From an uncultured Tateyamaria sp. (GTDB lineage Bacteria > Pseudomonadota > Alphaproteobacteria > Rhodobacterales > Rhodobacteraceae), in assembly GCF_947496075.1 (NCBI RefSeq), contig NZ_CANMBJ010000001.1:682001-746000 (forward strand): a DNA stretch of 64,000 nt, written 5' to 3'. The notes beneath the pieces were generated by a model. That model did not search any database and was not told where the DNA came from. It saw only the letters and a list, made by a program, of their open reading frames with translations. Shown here piece by piece: positions 1 through 7,908 of this stretch. A program made the position numbers and the translations under genes. Each line of letters opens with the position of its first letter. The first letter of the stretch is position 1.

Positions 1-1
1 G

Positions 2-469
2 TGCCTGTCGCTCGCCATACTCAACTCACCCCACGACCGTGGGACCAAGGCACAGGCCGAGGTCGAAGAACGCGCGCGTGCAGTCCGCGATCAGGGCGCC
101 TTTTCCACCTTCGACGCCGCGCTCAAGCGATGGTTCACCCCTGCTTACCTTGCCACAGGCGATGGCCCAGCGCAGGTTCGCGCATGGCGCGAGATCGTCG
201 ATGCAGAAAGTTATGCACAAACCGCCTGGGTTCTGGCCCATGGGGTCCGAGAGCTCACCGGACGCCCAAATGAGATTGCCGTACCTACCCTTGTGATGAC
301 ATCCGAAAATGACAGCGGTTCAACGCCTGCCATGGCCTATGACATTGCCGCCGAAATTCTGGGCGCTCAGACGATCATCATCCCGCACCTGCAACATCTG
401 GGCCTGATGGAAGACCCCGACGCCTTCACAAAACCCCTTCTGCAATTCCTGGGAACCCAAGCCACATGA
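2..469 (+). CDS. Alpha/beta hydrolase, C-terminal part (5' end outside window)
   Basis: The open frame runs from the window edge to a TGA at 467-469, giving about 155 residues of the C-terminal half of an alpha/beta-hydrolase fold. Visible are a lid/cap segment, the strand TLVMTSENDSG carrying the likely catalytic acid, and a late histidine in IPHLQHLGLMEDP, as in enol-lactonase/haloperoxidase-like hydrolases. The nucleophile elbow lies upstream of the window. The stop overlaps the ATG of the next gene (ATGA), so the two are probably translationally coupled and work on the same pathway. The exact substrate cannot be told. Confidence 0.75.
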   Translation, partial: CLSLAILNSPHDRGTKAQAEVEERARAVRDQGAFSTFDAALKRWFTPAYLATGDGPAQVRAWREIVDAESYAQTAWVLAHGVRELTGRPNEIAVPTLVMTSENDSGSTPAMAYDIAAEILGAQTIIIPHLQHLGLMEDPDAFTKPLLQFLGTQAT

Positions 470-2154
470 CCACCCAAATGAGCGGCGGACAGGCTGCAAT
501 CGAAGCCCTGAAAGCCGAAGAAACCAGCCATGTCTTTGGCCTGATCGGATCGGCCACGATGGAGATGTTCGACGCACTTTACGACGCGAAGGACATCGCC
601 TTCATTGGTGTGCACGACGAACGAACCGGGACGCATATGGCAGACGGATTTGCCCGTGCTTCAGGCAAGGCCGGTGTGGTGTTGGCCGGTCAAAACGGCC
701 CGGGCGCAACAAATCTGGTGACCGGGCTCAGCCAGGCCAAGGCGGCCTTCTCGCCCGTAGTGTCCATCGCGGGAATGCTGGCGCAGGGTCACATCTACCG
801 CGATGCGTTTCAGGAGGTGGATCAGCAATCGCTTTTCACGCCGGTGACCAAGAAAACATGGACGGTCCCCTCTGCCGATCGCGTGCCGGAACTGTTCCGC
901 GAAGCCTTTCGGACGGCCCTGTCACCGCGACAGGGTCCGGTGCAGCTCAACCTGCCCCGCGATGTGTTGTCAGCGCAGGCAGAGGTCCCACCGTTTCAAG
1001 AGCCCAAGGGATACAGAAACATGTCTGTCCCCGCAGGCCACCCAGAGAGCATTGCGCATGCGGCCAAGATGCTCGCCGGGGCGACACAACCGGTCATCAT
1101 CGCCGGTGGCGGCATCAAAAACACGCGCGGGCACGAGGAGTCGATTGAACTGGCTGAAACGTTGAACTGCCCCATCGTGACTTCGCCCGGGCATGGTGAT
1201 GCGATCCCCTTCGGACATCCCCTGAACGCCGGGCAGATGGGTCCACGCGGCAATGCCGTCGCCTCGCGTCTGGTCAAGGAAGCGGATGTGATCCTTGCGC
1301 TGGGCACACGGCTGGGGTTCAATGCGACGTTCTACACTTACGACAATATCAACCGCGATGCGGCGATCATCCAGATCGAACTTGAGCCAACCGCCATCGG
1401 GCGCTTCTTTCCTGTCGATCTTGGCATCTGGGCCGATGCGCCCACCGCCGCCCGGCAACTCACAGATGCGCTCAAAGGATTGCAAAACCGCGCCAAGGCC
1501 GACGCCTGGACGAAGGCATTCCAGTCAGAGCGCGCAGCCTTTCTGGCCCAGCGCGACACGGACGCCATCGAAACCAACCCGACCCAGCCGTCCGGCCTGT
1601 TCAAGGCCTTGCGCGGAGTCCTGCCCCGCGACGCGGCCATCACGATGGACGCAGGCACATTGTGCCTGCAAGCCACCGATGCGCTGAACTACTGGACCCC
1701 CGGCAGCCTGTTCACACCGCTCGATTTCGGTCTGGTCGGCTTTTCCATGGCCTGCGGTATGGGGGTGAAATGCGCGCAACCTGACCGGCCGGTCGTCAGC
1801 CTCATGGGCGACGGCGGGTTCGGTATGACAGTCAGCGAACTGTCCACTGCGGTCGACCACAACATCAACACGGTCACGGTCGTGATGAACAACCAATGCT
1901 GGGGGGCTGAAAAAGCCTACCAACGCGATTTCTTCAACGGGCGCTACATCGGGGCTGATGTCTCCAGTCCGCGCTTTGATGAACTGGCGGCACTTTACGG
2001 GGCCAAAGGATACCGCGCCGACACACTCGCCGATGTCGCCCCGGCGATCGAAGCGGCATTGGCCTGCGGCAAGCCCGCCGTCGTGGACGTGGCTGTTGAC
2101 CCCAACGCGCTCTACTCCTTCCGGCGCGACAGCTTCAAACACAGAGGTGGCTAA
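466..2154 (+). CDS. Thiamine-diphosphate-dependent enzyme (acetolactate synthase / sulfoacetaldehyde acetyltransferase-like)
   Basis: A 562-residue protein with the three-domain TPP-enzyme layout: N-terminal PYR domain with the activating glutamate in HDERTGTHMADG (E52), a central Rossmann-like domain around 190-330, and a C-terminal PP domain with GDGGFG near 448 and the NN metal/pyrophosphate motif near 475. The opening GLIGSATMEMFDALYDA resembles Xsc-type enzymes more than biosynthetic IlvB, but no substrate-defining residue is certain. It overlaps the upstream hydrolase by 4 bp and is followed 1 bp later by a small dimeric-barrel protein, so a catabolic operon is likely. Biosynthetic acetolactate synthase is less likely because no IlvN-type small subunit adjoins it. 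Confidence 0.82.
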   Translation: MTTQMSGGQAAIEALKAEETSHVFGLIGSATMEMFDALYDAKDIAFIGVHDERTGTHMADGFARASGKAGVVLAGQNGPGATNLVTGLSQAKAAFSPVVSIAGMLAQGHIYRDAFQEVDQQSLFTPVTKKTWTVPSADRVPELFREAFRTALSPRQGPVQLNLPRDVLSAQAEVPPFQEPKGYRNMSVPAGHPESIAHAAKMLAGATQPVIIAGGGIKNTRGHEESIELAETLNCPIVTSPGHGDAIPFGHPLNAGQMGPRGNAVASRLVKEADVILALGTRLGFNATFYTYDNINRDAAIIQIELEPTAIGRFFPVDLGIWADAPTAARQLTDALKGLQNRAKADAWTKAFQSERAAFLAQRDTDAIETNPTQPSGLFKALRGVLPRDAAITMDAGTLCLQATDALNYWTPGSLFTPLDFGLVGFSMACGMGVKCAQPDRPVVSLMGDGGFGMTVSELSTAVDHNINTVTVVMNNQCWGAEKAYQRDFFNGRYIGADVSSPRFDELAALYGAKGYRADTLADVAPAIEAALACGKPAVVDVAVDPNALYSFRRDSFKHRGG

Positions 2155-2155
2155 G

Positions 2156-2491
2156 ATGATCACGCGCTATGCGATTTTCGGCGGCAAGGTCAAAGACGGC
2201 AAAGAGGCCGAAATGCGGGCGTGGGTCACAGAACACCTCACCCCGCTCTGGCGCAAATTTGCCTGTGCCGAGGAGGTGCGCGTGCTCTACGGGATGGATC
2301 AGGACGCCGACGGGCCAAACATCCCCCTGATCCTTGCAATCACCTATGCGGACCGGGCAGCCATGGAAAAAGGGATTACCAGCCCCGCCCGTCACGCCGC
2401 CAAGGCGTTGCTGCCAGAGTTGTACGACCGGTTTTATGACAAGATCGAGCTCTGGCACTACCTGATGGATCGAGAGCAGTATTTCGACTAG
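2156..2491 (+). CDS. Small EthD/ABM-like dimeric alpha-beta barrel protein
   Basis: A 111-residue protein starting MITRYAIFGGKVKDGKEAEM, with the ferredoxin-like beta-alpha-beta pattern of the EthD / antibiotic-biosynthesis-monooxygenase superfamily. It starts one base after the TAA of the TPP enzyme and ends with LWHYLMDREQYFD. Such proteins act as small isomerases, lyases or cofactor-free oxygenases on reactive pathway intermediates. Its position at the end of the hydrolase-TPP enzyme operon suggests such an accessory role, but no substrate can be inferred. Confidence 0.65.
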   Translation: MITRYAIFGGKVKDGKEAEMRAWVTEHLTPLWRKFACAEEVRVLYGMDQDADGPNIPLILAITYADRAAMEKGITSPARHAAKALLPELYDRFYDKIELWHYLMDREQYFD

Positions 2492-2613
2492 CGCAGCAAG
2501 ACGCCGGCCTCACCCACCACATTAAGCCGTTCACATCCGAACGTCTTTTGGATCCGCAAAAGGTCTACGGACACAGCTCTCGGCGCAGAATTGCCTACCG
2601 CTGGATGCGGCGC

Positions 2614-2643
2614 TTGACTCGGACATTCCGATACTACTACTTC
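2614..2643 (+). promoter_or_regulatory. Candidate promoter in the 2492-2841 intergenic region
   Basis: TTGACT at 2614-2619 and TACTTC at 2638-2643, 18 bp apart, make a plausible -35/-10 pair. They lie 35 bp upstream of a short reading frame with a very strong Shine-Dalgarno and 200 bp upstream of the ABC exporter. Apart from this and the short frame, the 350-bp gap holds nothing recognisable. The -10 match is weak. Confidence 0.3.
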
Positions 2644-2677
2644 AACCTCAAGGTGTCGTATAGCAAGGAGGGCAACT

Positions 2678-2737
2678 ATGATTATCAGCATGTATTTCCT
2701 CCCGGGACGCTTCCGTGTCGGAGCTTCCCCGTCCTGA
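2678..2737 (+). CDS. Possible 19-residue small protein or leader peptide
   Basis: The ATG at 2678 is preceded by AAGGAGGG at 2665-2672, one of the best ribosome-binding sites in the window, at 5-nt spacing. The frame encodes MIISMYFLPGRFRVGASPS and stops with TGA at 2735-2737. It lies about 105 bp upstream of the ABC exporter and behind a candidate promoter. It is not recognised; it may be a leader peptide or a chance frame. The strength of the ribosome-binding site is the only real argument for it. Confidence 0.3.
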   Translation: MIISMYFLPGRFRVGASPS

Positions 2738-2841
2738 CAGCACAAGGCTAACGCAGCCTTTCACGTCAGTTGCAAACGTCCACCCTTCGGACACCCTTCC
2801 ATTTGAATAATAGGCGCGGCTTTACTGTCCGCGAACGTTCC

Positions 2842-4599
2842 ATGTCCCGCATTACTGCCAGTGGCGCCTTTGCGCGCGTGCTCACCTTTGCCCTGCGTCT
2901 TTGGTTGCGCAGGCGTGGCCTTCTTGCGGCCATTCTCTTGCTTGTCCTGACCTCAACCGCAGCCGACGTGGCAATCCCGGTCGTCACCGGGCGCCTTGTT
3001 GCCGCCGTCTCTGAAACAGCCTCCCCCTGGGGTGCGTTCGGATTGCTTCTTGGCCTGGGCGTGGTGTCGATTGCTGCCAAAATTCTCAGCTATTTCTCAA
3101 TCATTGCGCTGACCATTCCAACAATGCGTGTGGCCGAGGCCGAAGCCTTCGCGCATGTCCAGCGACTGCCTGCAGACTGGCACGCCAACGCCTTTGCCGG
3201 TTCGACCGTGCGCCAGATCACGCGCGGCACCTGGGCTCTGGATGACATTGCCGACGTATTGCTGCTGGCGCTGCTGCCTTCCACGCTGGTCCTGCTGGGC
3301 ACGATCGGCACATTGACGGCCTTCCAATGGCAAGTCGGCCTTGTCGCGGCCCTGGGGGCGGCACTGTTCCTCACGCTGTCCCTGCTGCTCACGCTGTTCT
3401 GGGTCGCTCCGGCGGCGCGGCTGTCAAACGCGCAGGACAGCCGGGTTTCGGGTGCCCTGGCCGATGCGATCACATCGAACGCCGTTGTCCGTGCCCATGC
3501 GGGTGAAGTGCGCGAAGACGACCGGCTGGGCCGTGTCCTGTCGAAATGGGCGCACAGGACACGCCGGACATGGCGGCGTGGCACCTGGTCCGGGTTGACG
3601 CAGGACCTGTCGCTTTGGACCTTGCGTGCCGCGGTACTTGGTGGCGCATTGCTTGCATTCGTCAGGGGCCTCGCCGGTGCCGGAGAGATTGCCTATGTCG
3701 TGTCGGCCCTTGGCATGCTCGATGGCTACCTGCGGCAGATCGGCAATCACGTGCGTCAGCTCCAGAAGTCGGTGAACGATGCCGAGGAACTGGTCGATCT
3801 GATGTCCGCCGTCGCCGAGCGTGACGTGGCCCGCCTGCCCGCCACAGTATTGCCCGCACGCGCGGCAACGCTTGCCTTCAATCACGTGGATTACGGCTAT
3901 GCCGGGGCGCAATCGCCGCTCTTTAGCAACCTCAATGTGCACATACCCGCTGGTCAAAAGGTGGGGCTGGTTGGGCGTTCGGGCTCGGGCAAGACGACCT
4001 TTGTCAAATTGATCCAGCGGATTCACGAATTGACCGATGGGTCGATCACGTTGGGCGGCACGGACATTGCGCAGGTTTCGCTGTCCGAACTGCGCCGCCA
4101 CATCGCGCTTGTTCCACAGGAGCCCGTGCTGTTTCACCGGTCGCTGGCTGAAAACATCGCCTATGCCCGTCCCGGGGCCACTTTGGATGAGGTCCGCGAA
4201 GCGGCAGAGCGTGCAGGCGCGGGTGACTTTATCGCCCGTCTGCCCAAAGGATACGGGACCGCAGTGGGCGAGCGCGGCGTGAAGCTGTCGGGGGGTGAGC
4301 GTCAGCGCGTGGCCATCGCGCGCGCCTTCCTGTCGGATGCGCCTGTCCTCGTGATGGACGAGGCAACGTCTTCGCTCGACTCGGAAGCCGAGGCAAAGGT
4401 TGCCGAGGCCGCCGAGCGGTTGATGGAAGGGCGCACGACACTGGTCATCGCCCACAGGCTTGCGACGGTCGAAAGGATGGACCGCATCCTCGTCTTCGAC
4501 CGCGGCAGAATCGTGGAGGACGGCACCCCCGCCGAACTGATGGAACGCGAAGATGGCCTGTACCGGGCGCTCCGCCAGCGCCAGATGCTTGCAGCTTGA
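2842..4599 (+). CDS. ABC transporter, fused permease and ATPase (B-family exporter)
   Basis: A half-transporter of 585 residues: an N-terminal six-helix membrane domain (about 20-310) joined to an ABC ATPase. The ATPase has Walker A (GRSGSGKT, about 378-385), signature LSGGERQ (about 482), Walker B VLVMDEATSSLD (about 503) and the switch histidine in VIAHRL. This is the MsbA/LmrA-like layout that exports lipids or drugs as a dimer. The ATG at 2842 was preferred to the TTG at 2770 because the protein then begins MSRITASGAF just before the first membrane segment. It is monocistronic, with a strong hairpin after the stop. The substrate is unknown. Confidence 0.88.
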   Translation: MSRITASGAFARVLTFALRLWLRRRGLLAAILLLVLTSTAADVAIPVVTGRLVAAVSETASPWGAFGLLLGLGVVSIAAKILSYFSIIALTIPTMRVAEAEAFAHVQRLPADWHANAFAGSTVRQITRGTWALDDIADVLLLALLPSTLVLLGTIGTLTAFQWQVGLVAALGAALFLTLSLLLTLFWVAPAARLSNAQDSRVSGALADAITSNAVVRAHAGEVREDDRLGRVLSKWAHRTRRTWRRGTWSGLTQDLSLWTLRAAVLGGALLAFVRGLAGAGEIAYVVSALGMLDGYLRQIGNHVRQLQKSVNDAEELVDLMSAVAERDVARLPATVLPARAATLAFNHVDYGYAGAQSPLFSNLNVHIPAGQKVGLVGRSGSGKTTFVKLIQRIHELTDGSITLGGTDIAQVSLSELRRHIALVPQEPVLFHRSLAENIAYARPGATLDEVREAAERAGAGDFIARLPKGYGTAVGERGVKLSGGERQRVAIARAFLSDAPVLVMDEATSSLDSEAEAKVAEAAERLMEGRTTLVIAHRLATVERMDRILVFDRGRIVEDGTPAELMEREDGLYRALRQRQMLAA

Positions 4600-4607
4600 T
4601 GAAAACA

Positions 4608-4646
4608 GGCGGGGCGCATCTCCTTTTGTTGGAGATATGCCCCGCC
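4608..4646 (+). terminator. Hairpin terminator after the ABC exporter
   Basis: Sixteen-base arms at 4608-4623 and 4631-4646 pair with two mismatches around a TTTTGTT loop, nine bases after the exporter stop. There is no clear T-run after the stem, so it may act as an mRNA 3'-end stabiliser rather than a strict intrinsic terminator. Confidence 0.6.
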
Positions 4647-4776
4647 ATATGTCTGATTTGCGCGGAAAACGCTGCCACTCACGTTCAAGGCTCAATAGCC
4701 CACGAATGAACAGCGGCCTTCGCAACGCGCAGGCATCTGCCGTGACGTCTATGGTCTCGAAACAAGATGTGGGAAA

Positions 4777-4863
4777 TGGTGCGGCCGGCGAGACTCGAAC
4801 TCGCACGAGTGTTACCTCACAGCGACCTCAACGCTGCGCGTCTACCAATTCCGCCACGGCCGC
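4777..4863 (-). tRNA. tRNA-Leu (anticodon GAG)
   Basis: The reverse complement folds as a class II tRNA. The acceptor stem GCGGCCG pairs with CGGCCGC, the D-arm carries GGTAGACGC, and the anticodon stem CAGCG/CGCTG encloses the loop TTGAGGT, placing GAG at 34-36 (CTC at 4827-4829 on the given strand). There is a long variable arm and a GTTCGAGTC T-arm. The CCA end is encoded (4777-4779). It decodes CTC/CTT leucine codons. Confidence 0.95.
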
Positions 4864-4982
4864 ACGCCTTGACTTGGTGAGCGGGGTTTAGCGATGAACG
4901 CGCCCCTTGCCAAGACCGAAAACTCAAAGAAAAACCGGGGCCGTGGATCGGCCCCGGTGTCTGTCCTCGAACGAGGTGTCTA

Positions 4983-6344
4983 TCAGTCGCTCGCCAGACC
5001 AAAGGTCGGCAACGCAGCAGGCTGCACCGTGGGTTGGGCAGGTGCCACCAGACCGGAGTTTGACGTGCCCAGACGCAGCGATGCCTGACGCAGCAACTCG
5101 ACACGCTCGGGCTGACCGGGTGCGAACACGGCCGGCGCGCCGGAATCAACGGCCTTCAGCCCTTCGGCATACCAGACACGGGCGCTATCAATCCGTTTGC
5201 TGGTGCCAAAGCCCTGCGCCAGATGGTGGCCCATCATCTCACCATAAACCTGGTCGCCCATGGCAAACAGCATCAGGGCCGAGCCCAGCGCGACATCCAT
5301 GTTGTCCGTCCGGTATCCGACACCCATGCAAATCTTGGCGGTGCCCTGCAACTGCGCGGGGGACATGCCTGTTGTCAGGATGAAGCCCGCAACATCCTGA
5401 ACCACTTCAGGCTGCGACTTGAGCGCGAGGGACGCCACATAGGGCTGCATCGCCGGACCAAACTGCTCGCACTGCGAGGCAACCTGAGCAGGGGTAAAGC
5501 CCTGCACCTTGGCAATCATGTCCTCGCTCGTGGCGATGGCATAGGTCCGCGCCAGGCAGAACTGTTCGTTCAGCGCGACATCCGGGTCGGTCATTGCCGC
5601 CGCCGTGGTGAAACCACCATTGGTGTTGGTCAGCAGCGACACGGTGTTGCAATGCGATGCAAGCGATGCGGTTGCACCACCACCAAGGAAGTTGGGCAAG
5701 GCGGGTGCGGCCGCTTCGGTGGGTGCCGCGGGTGCCGCTGCTTCGGGTGCTGCTGCGACAACCGTGGTTGTCGTGGTCGTGCCAACGGTCGGCGTGACCG
5801 GCTGCGGAGCAACGACAATGGTCGTGTTCGGCGCCAATGGCACCGCAGGCTGTTGGCCCGCCAACTCGGCGCGGTAGGTCTTGAGAAGGCCGCGCGTGCC
5901 ATCCGGTGTCGTCGCGATCTGCTGCGTGACGGCATAGCCACCCGCCTGCGCACGGTTGTAGGACGTGATCAGCAGGTTCTGCTCAAACGGGGTCAGTTGG
6001 CCGGTTGCGGGATAGCCAAGATAGGCTTGGTAGGCCGACACCGCATTTCGGGACCGGCGACCCAATTGCCCGTCGACCGTGCCCGCGTTGAAGCCGAAAT
6101 AATTCAGCGATGCTTGTATCTCGCGCCCTTCCTGCGTGGATGGCAGGCGTGGCTTGTAGGTCTTCTTGGTATAGGTGCGCTGTGTCGCCTTTCGGCGCTG
6201 GTTCTGCTTGGTGGCCGCGTGACCGACGATGCCGCCAATAATGGCACCGGCCACGAAGTCTCCGGCATCCGCGGTCACACGCGTCGCGGGAACAATGGCC
6301 ATGGACAGTGCAACACAGGAAACAGCAATGGATTTTGTAAACAT
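4983..6344 (-). CDS. Secreted peptidoglycan-binding-domain protein (453 aa)
   Basis: A signal peptide (MFTKSIAVSCVALSMAIVPA) is followed by a glycine-zipper segment (DFVAGAIIGGIVG), a basic stretch, and a PG_binding_1 domain at about 67-125 (EIQASLNYFGFNAGTVDGQL...RNAVSAYQAYLGY). A Pro/Ala/Thr-rich linker around 165-220 and a unique C-terminal region of about 230 residues containing cysteines complete it. A clear SD (GGAGGG) precedes the ATG. The first 165 residues are paralogous to the product at 13386-13991, which lacks the C-terminal part. The role is probably periplasmic or cell-wall associated; the C-terminal region is not recognised. Confidence 0.75.
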   Translation of the reverse strand: MFTKSIAVSCVALSMAIVPATRVTADAGDFVAGAIIGGIVGHAATKQNQRRKATQRTYTKKTYKPRLPSTQEGREIQASLNYFGFNAGTVDGQLGRRSRNAVSAYQAYLGYPATGQLTPFEQNLLITSYNRAQAGGYAVTQQIATTPDGTRGLLKTYRAELAGQQPAVPLAPNTTIVVAPQPVTPTVGTTTTTTVVAAAPEAAAPAAPTEAAAPALPNFLGGGATASLASHCNTVSLLTNTNGGFTTAAAMTDPDVALNEQFCLARTYAIATSEDMIAKVQGFTPAQVASQCEQFGPAMQPYVASLALKSQPEVVQDVAGFILTTGMSPAQLQGTAKICMGVGYRTDNMDVALGSALMLFAMGDQVYGEMMGHHLAQGFGTSKRIDSARVWYAEGLKAVDSGAPAVFAPGQPERVELLRQASLRLGTSNSGLVAPAQPTVQPAALPTFGLASD

Positions 6345-6499
6345 GAATAACCCTCCAGAATATGCGCATATGCTATCAATTCCGCGCGATTTGGGGAGTC
6401 ACAAATTCCATACCTGCCCGTTCAGAGGCCCAAAAGCTTGAAACTTGGGCTCATGAGGGTGATGTAGGCCGAACCAACAGCGCCACAGGAGCGCAAATC

Positions 6500-7159
6500 A
6501 TGCCCGACACAGACTCACCCGTGATAGATATCGACATCGTTTCAGACGTGATGTGCCCTTGGTGCATCGTGGGATTCCGTCAATTGGAACAGGCTCTGGG
6601 CACAACAGGCATGGGCGCGCGGGTGCGGTGGCACCCGTTCGAGTTGAACCCGGACATGCCACCCGAAGGTCAGAACCTCGCGGAACATATGGCCGAGAAA
6701 TACGGCTCTTCCCCCGAACAATCCGCGCAAAACCGGGCACATATGCAAGCCTTGGGTCGCGATCTGGGCATCGACTTCGCGTTCTCGCCCGACAGCCGCA
6801 TCGTCAACAGCTTCGACGCCCATCAGCTTCTGGATTTTGCCCTGGCCCAAGGGTTGCAACACCCGCTGAAGCTGGCGCTGTTCAAGGCCCACTTCACCGA
6901 CCAACGCGATGTCTCTGACCGCACCGTTCTCCTGGATGTCGCCGAAGGCGTCGGTCTGGACCGGTCAGAGGCAGAAGAGGTCCTACAGTCGGGCAAACTC
7001 AAGGATAGCGTCCGCGAGAAACAGGCCTTCTGGACTTCGAACGGTATTTCCGGGGTCCCGTCCATGGTCTTTGGAGGCAAATACCTGGTCACAGGTGCGC
7101 AAGGGGCGGAGAACTATGCCCAGATCCTCCGCAAGGCGGCCGAGGACGAGGCGAGCTGA
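6500..7159 (+). CDS. DsbA-family oxidoreductase (FrnE / HCCA isomerase-like)
   Basis: A 219-residue thioredoxin-fold protein with an inserted helical domain and CPWC at residues 19-22 (SDVMCPWC). It ends with the cis-Pro loop and [15 protein letters not shown], typical of the FrnE/polyketide-biosynthesis branch of the DsbA family. No signal peptide is present, so it is cytoplasmic rather than a periplasmic DsbA. The ATG at 6500 follows CAGGAG; the longer frame from 6362 has no comparable start signal. It lies 4 bp before lipB and is probably co-transcribed with it. Confidence 0.85.
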   Translation: MPDTDSPVIDIDIVSDVMCPWCIVGFRQLEQALGTTGMGARVRWHPFELNPDMPPEGQNLAEHMAEKYGSSPEQSAQNRAHMQALGRDLGIDFAFSPDSRIVNSFDAHQLLDFALAQGLQHPLKLALFKAHFTDQRDVSDRTVLLDVAEGVGLDRSEAEEVLQSGKLKDSVREKQAFWTSNGISGVPSMVFGGKYLVTGAQGAENYAQILRKAAEDEAS

Positions 7160-7163
7160 CGCA

Positions 7164-7820
7164 ATGGTCGAATGGATCACGACCCCAGGGCTGACCGATT
7201 ACCGAGAGGCCGAGGCCTGGATGGAAGCGCGCGCGACCGCGATTGCGGCGGGTGAGGCCGAGGAATGCATCTGGCTGGTCGAACACCCGGCACTTTATAC
7301 CGCAGGCACGTCAGCCAGGCCTGACGATCTGACCGACCCTGATCGCTTTCCCGTTTTTGAAACGCGACGTGGCGGCCAGTACACTTATCATGGCCCCGGG
7401 CAGCGGGTGGCTTATACCCTGCTGAACGTGGGCAAGCGCGGGCATGATGTGCGTGCCTTTGTGCAGGACCTCGAGGCATGGGTGATCGCCACTTTGGACA
7501 CGTTCAACGTCAAAGGCGAGATCCGCGAGGGCCGCGTCGGGGTCTGGGTCACACGCCCCGAAAAACCGCTCCGCCCCGATGGCGGCCCGGCAGAAGACAA
7601 GATCGCCGCAATTGGCATCCGGTTGCGGAAATGGGTCAGCTTCCACGGCCTGAGTATCAATGTCGAACCCGACCTGTCCCATTTCGACGGCATCGTCCCC
7701 TGCGGCATAGCCGAGCATGGGGTGACGTCATTGGTGGACCTTGGCCTGCCCGTGACGATGGAAGACGTGGATGTGGCCTTGCGCCAAAGCTTTGACAGCG
7801 TGTTTTCAGACCAATCGTGA
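7164..7820 (+). CDS. lipB: Octanoyl-[acyl-carrier-protein]:protein N-octanoyltransferase LipB
   Basis: LipB moves octanoate from ACP onto the lipoyl domains of 2-oxoacid dehydrogenases and GcvH, the first step of lipoate synthesis. The 218-residue protein shows the family signature [16 protein letters not shown] and the catalytic region [22 protein letters not shown]...IVPCGI, with the conserved lysine in [10 protein letters not shown] and the cysteine in PCGI. Length is usual for the family. It starts four bases after the DsbA-like gene. Confidence 0.96.
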   Translation: MVEWITTPGLTDYREAEAWMEARATAIAAGEAEECIWLVEHPALYTAGTSARPDDLTDPDRFPVFETRRGGQYTYHGPGQRVAYTLLNVGKRGHDVRAFVQDLEAWVIATLDTFNVKGEIREGRVGVWVTRPEKPLRPDGGPAEDKIAAIGIRLRKWVSFHGLSINVEPDLSHFDGIVPCGIAEHGVTSLVDLGLPVTMEDVDVALRQSFDSVFSDQS

Positions 7821-7850
7821 TCCCAAGGCCGCTTACGCGACACCATGTTT

Positions 7851-7905
7851 AGGGGGGCTCTGCCCCCGCCTGCGGCTCCCCCGAGGTATTTCCAGCCAGA
7901 AGAAG
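7851..7905 (+). repeat. GC-rich intergenic element, copy 1
   Basis: GGGGGC-tct-GCCCCC followed by a C-run and CGAGGTATTTCCAGCCAGAAGAAG lies between convergent lipB and the Hint-protein gene. The same layout (G-run/C-run hairpin, CCCCGA-G-GT-T-T, GGC-AGA-GAAG) recurs at 34688-34735. It could serve as a 3'-end hairpin for lipB. Confidence 0.55.
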
Positions 7906-7908
7906 AGC

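Noticed and set aside
466-2154. Biosynthetic acetolactate synthase (ilvB)
   Set aside because: No regulatory small subunit follows, and the N-terminal motifs fit Xsc-like TPP enzymes better; left as an unspecified TPP enzyme.
3424-4806. 460-codon minus-strand frame across the ABC exporter and tRNA-Leu
   Set aside because: Antisense shadow of the exporter; it would also run through a tRNA gene.
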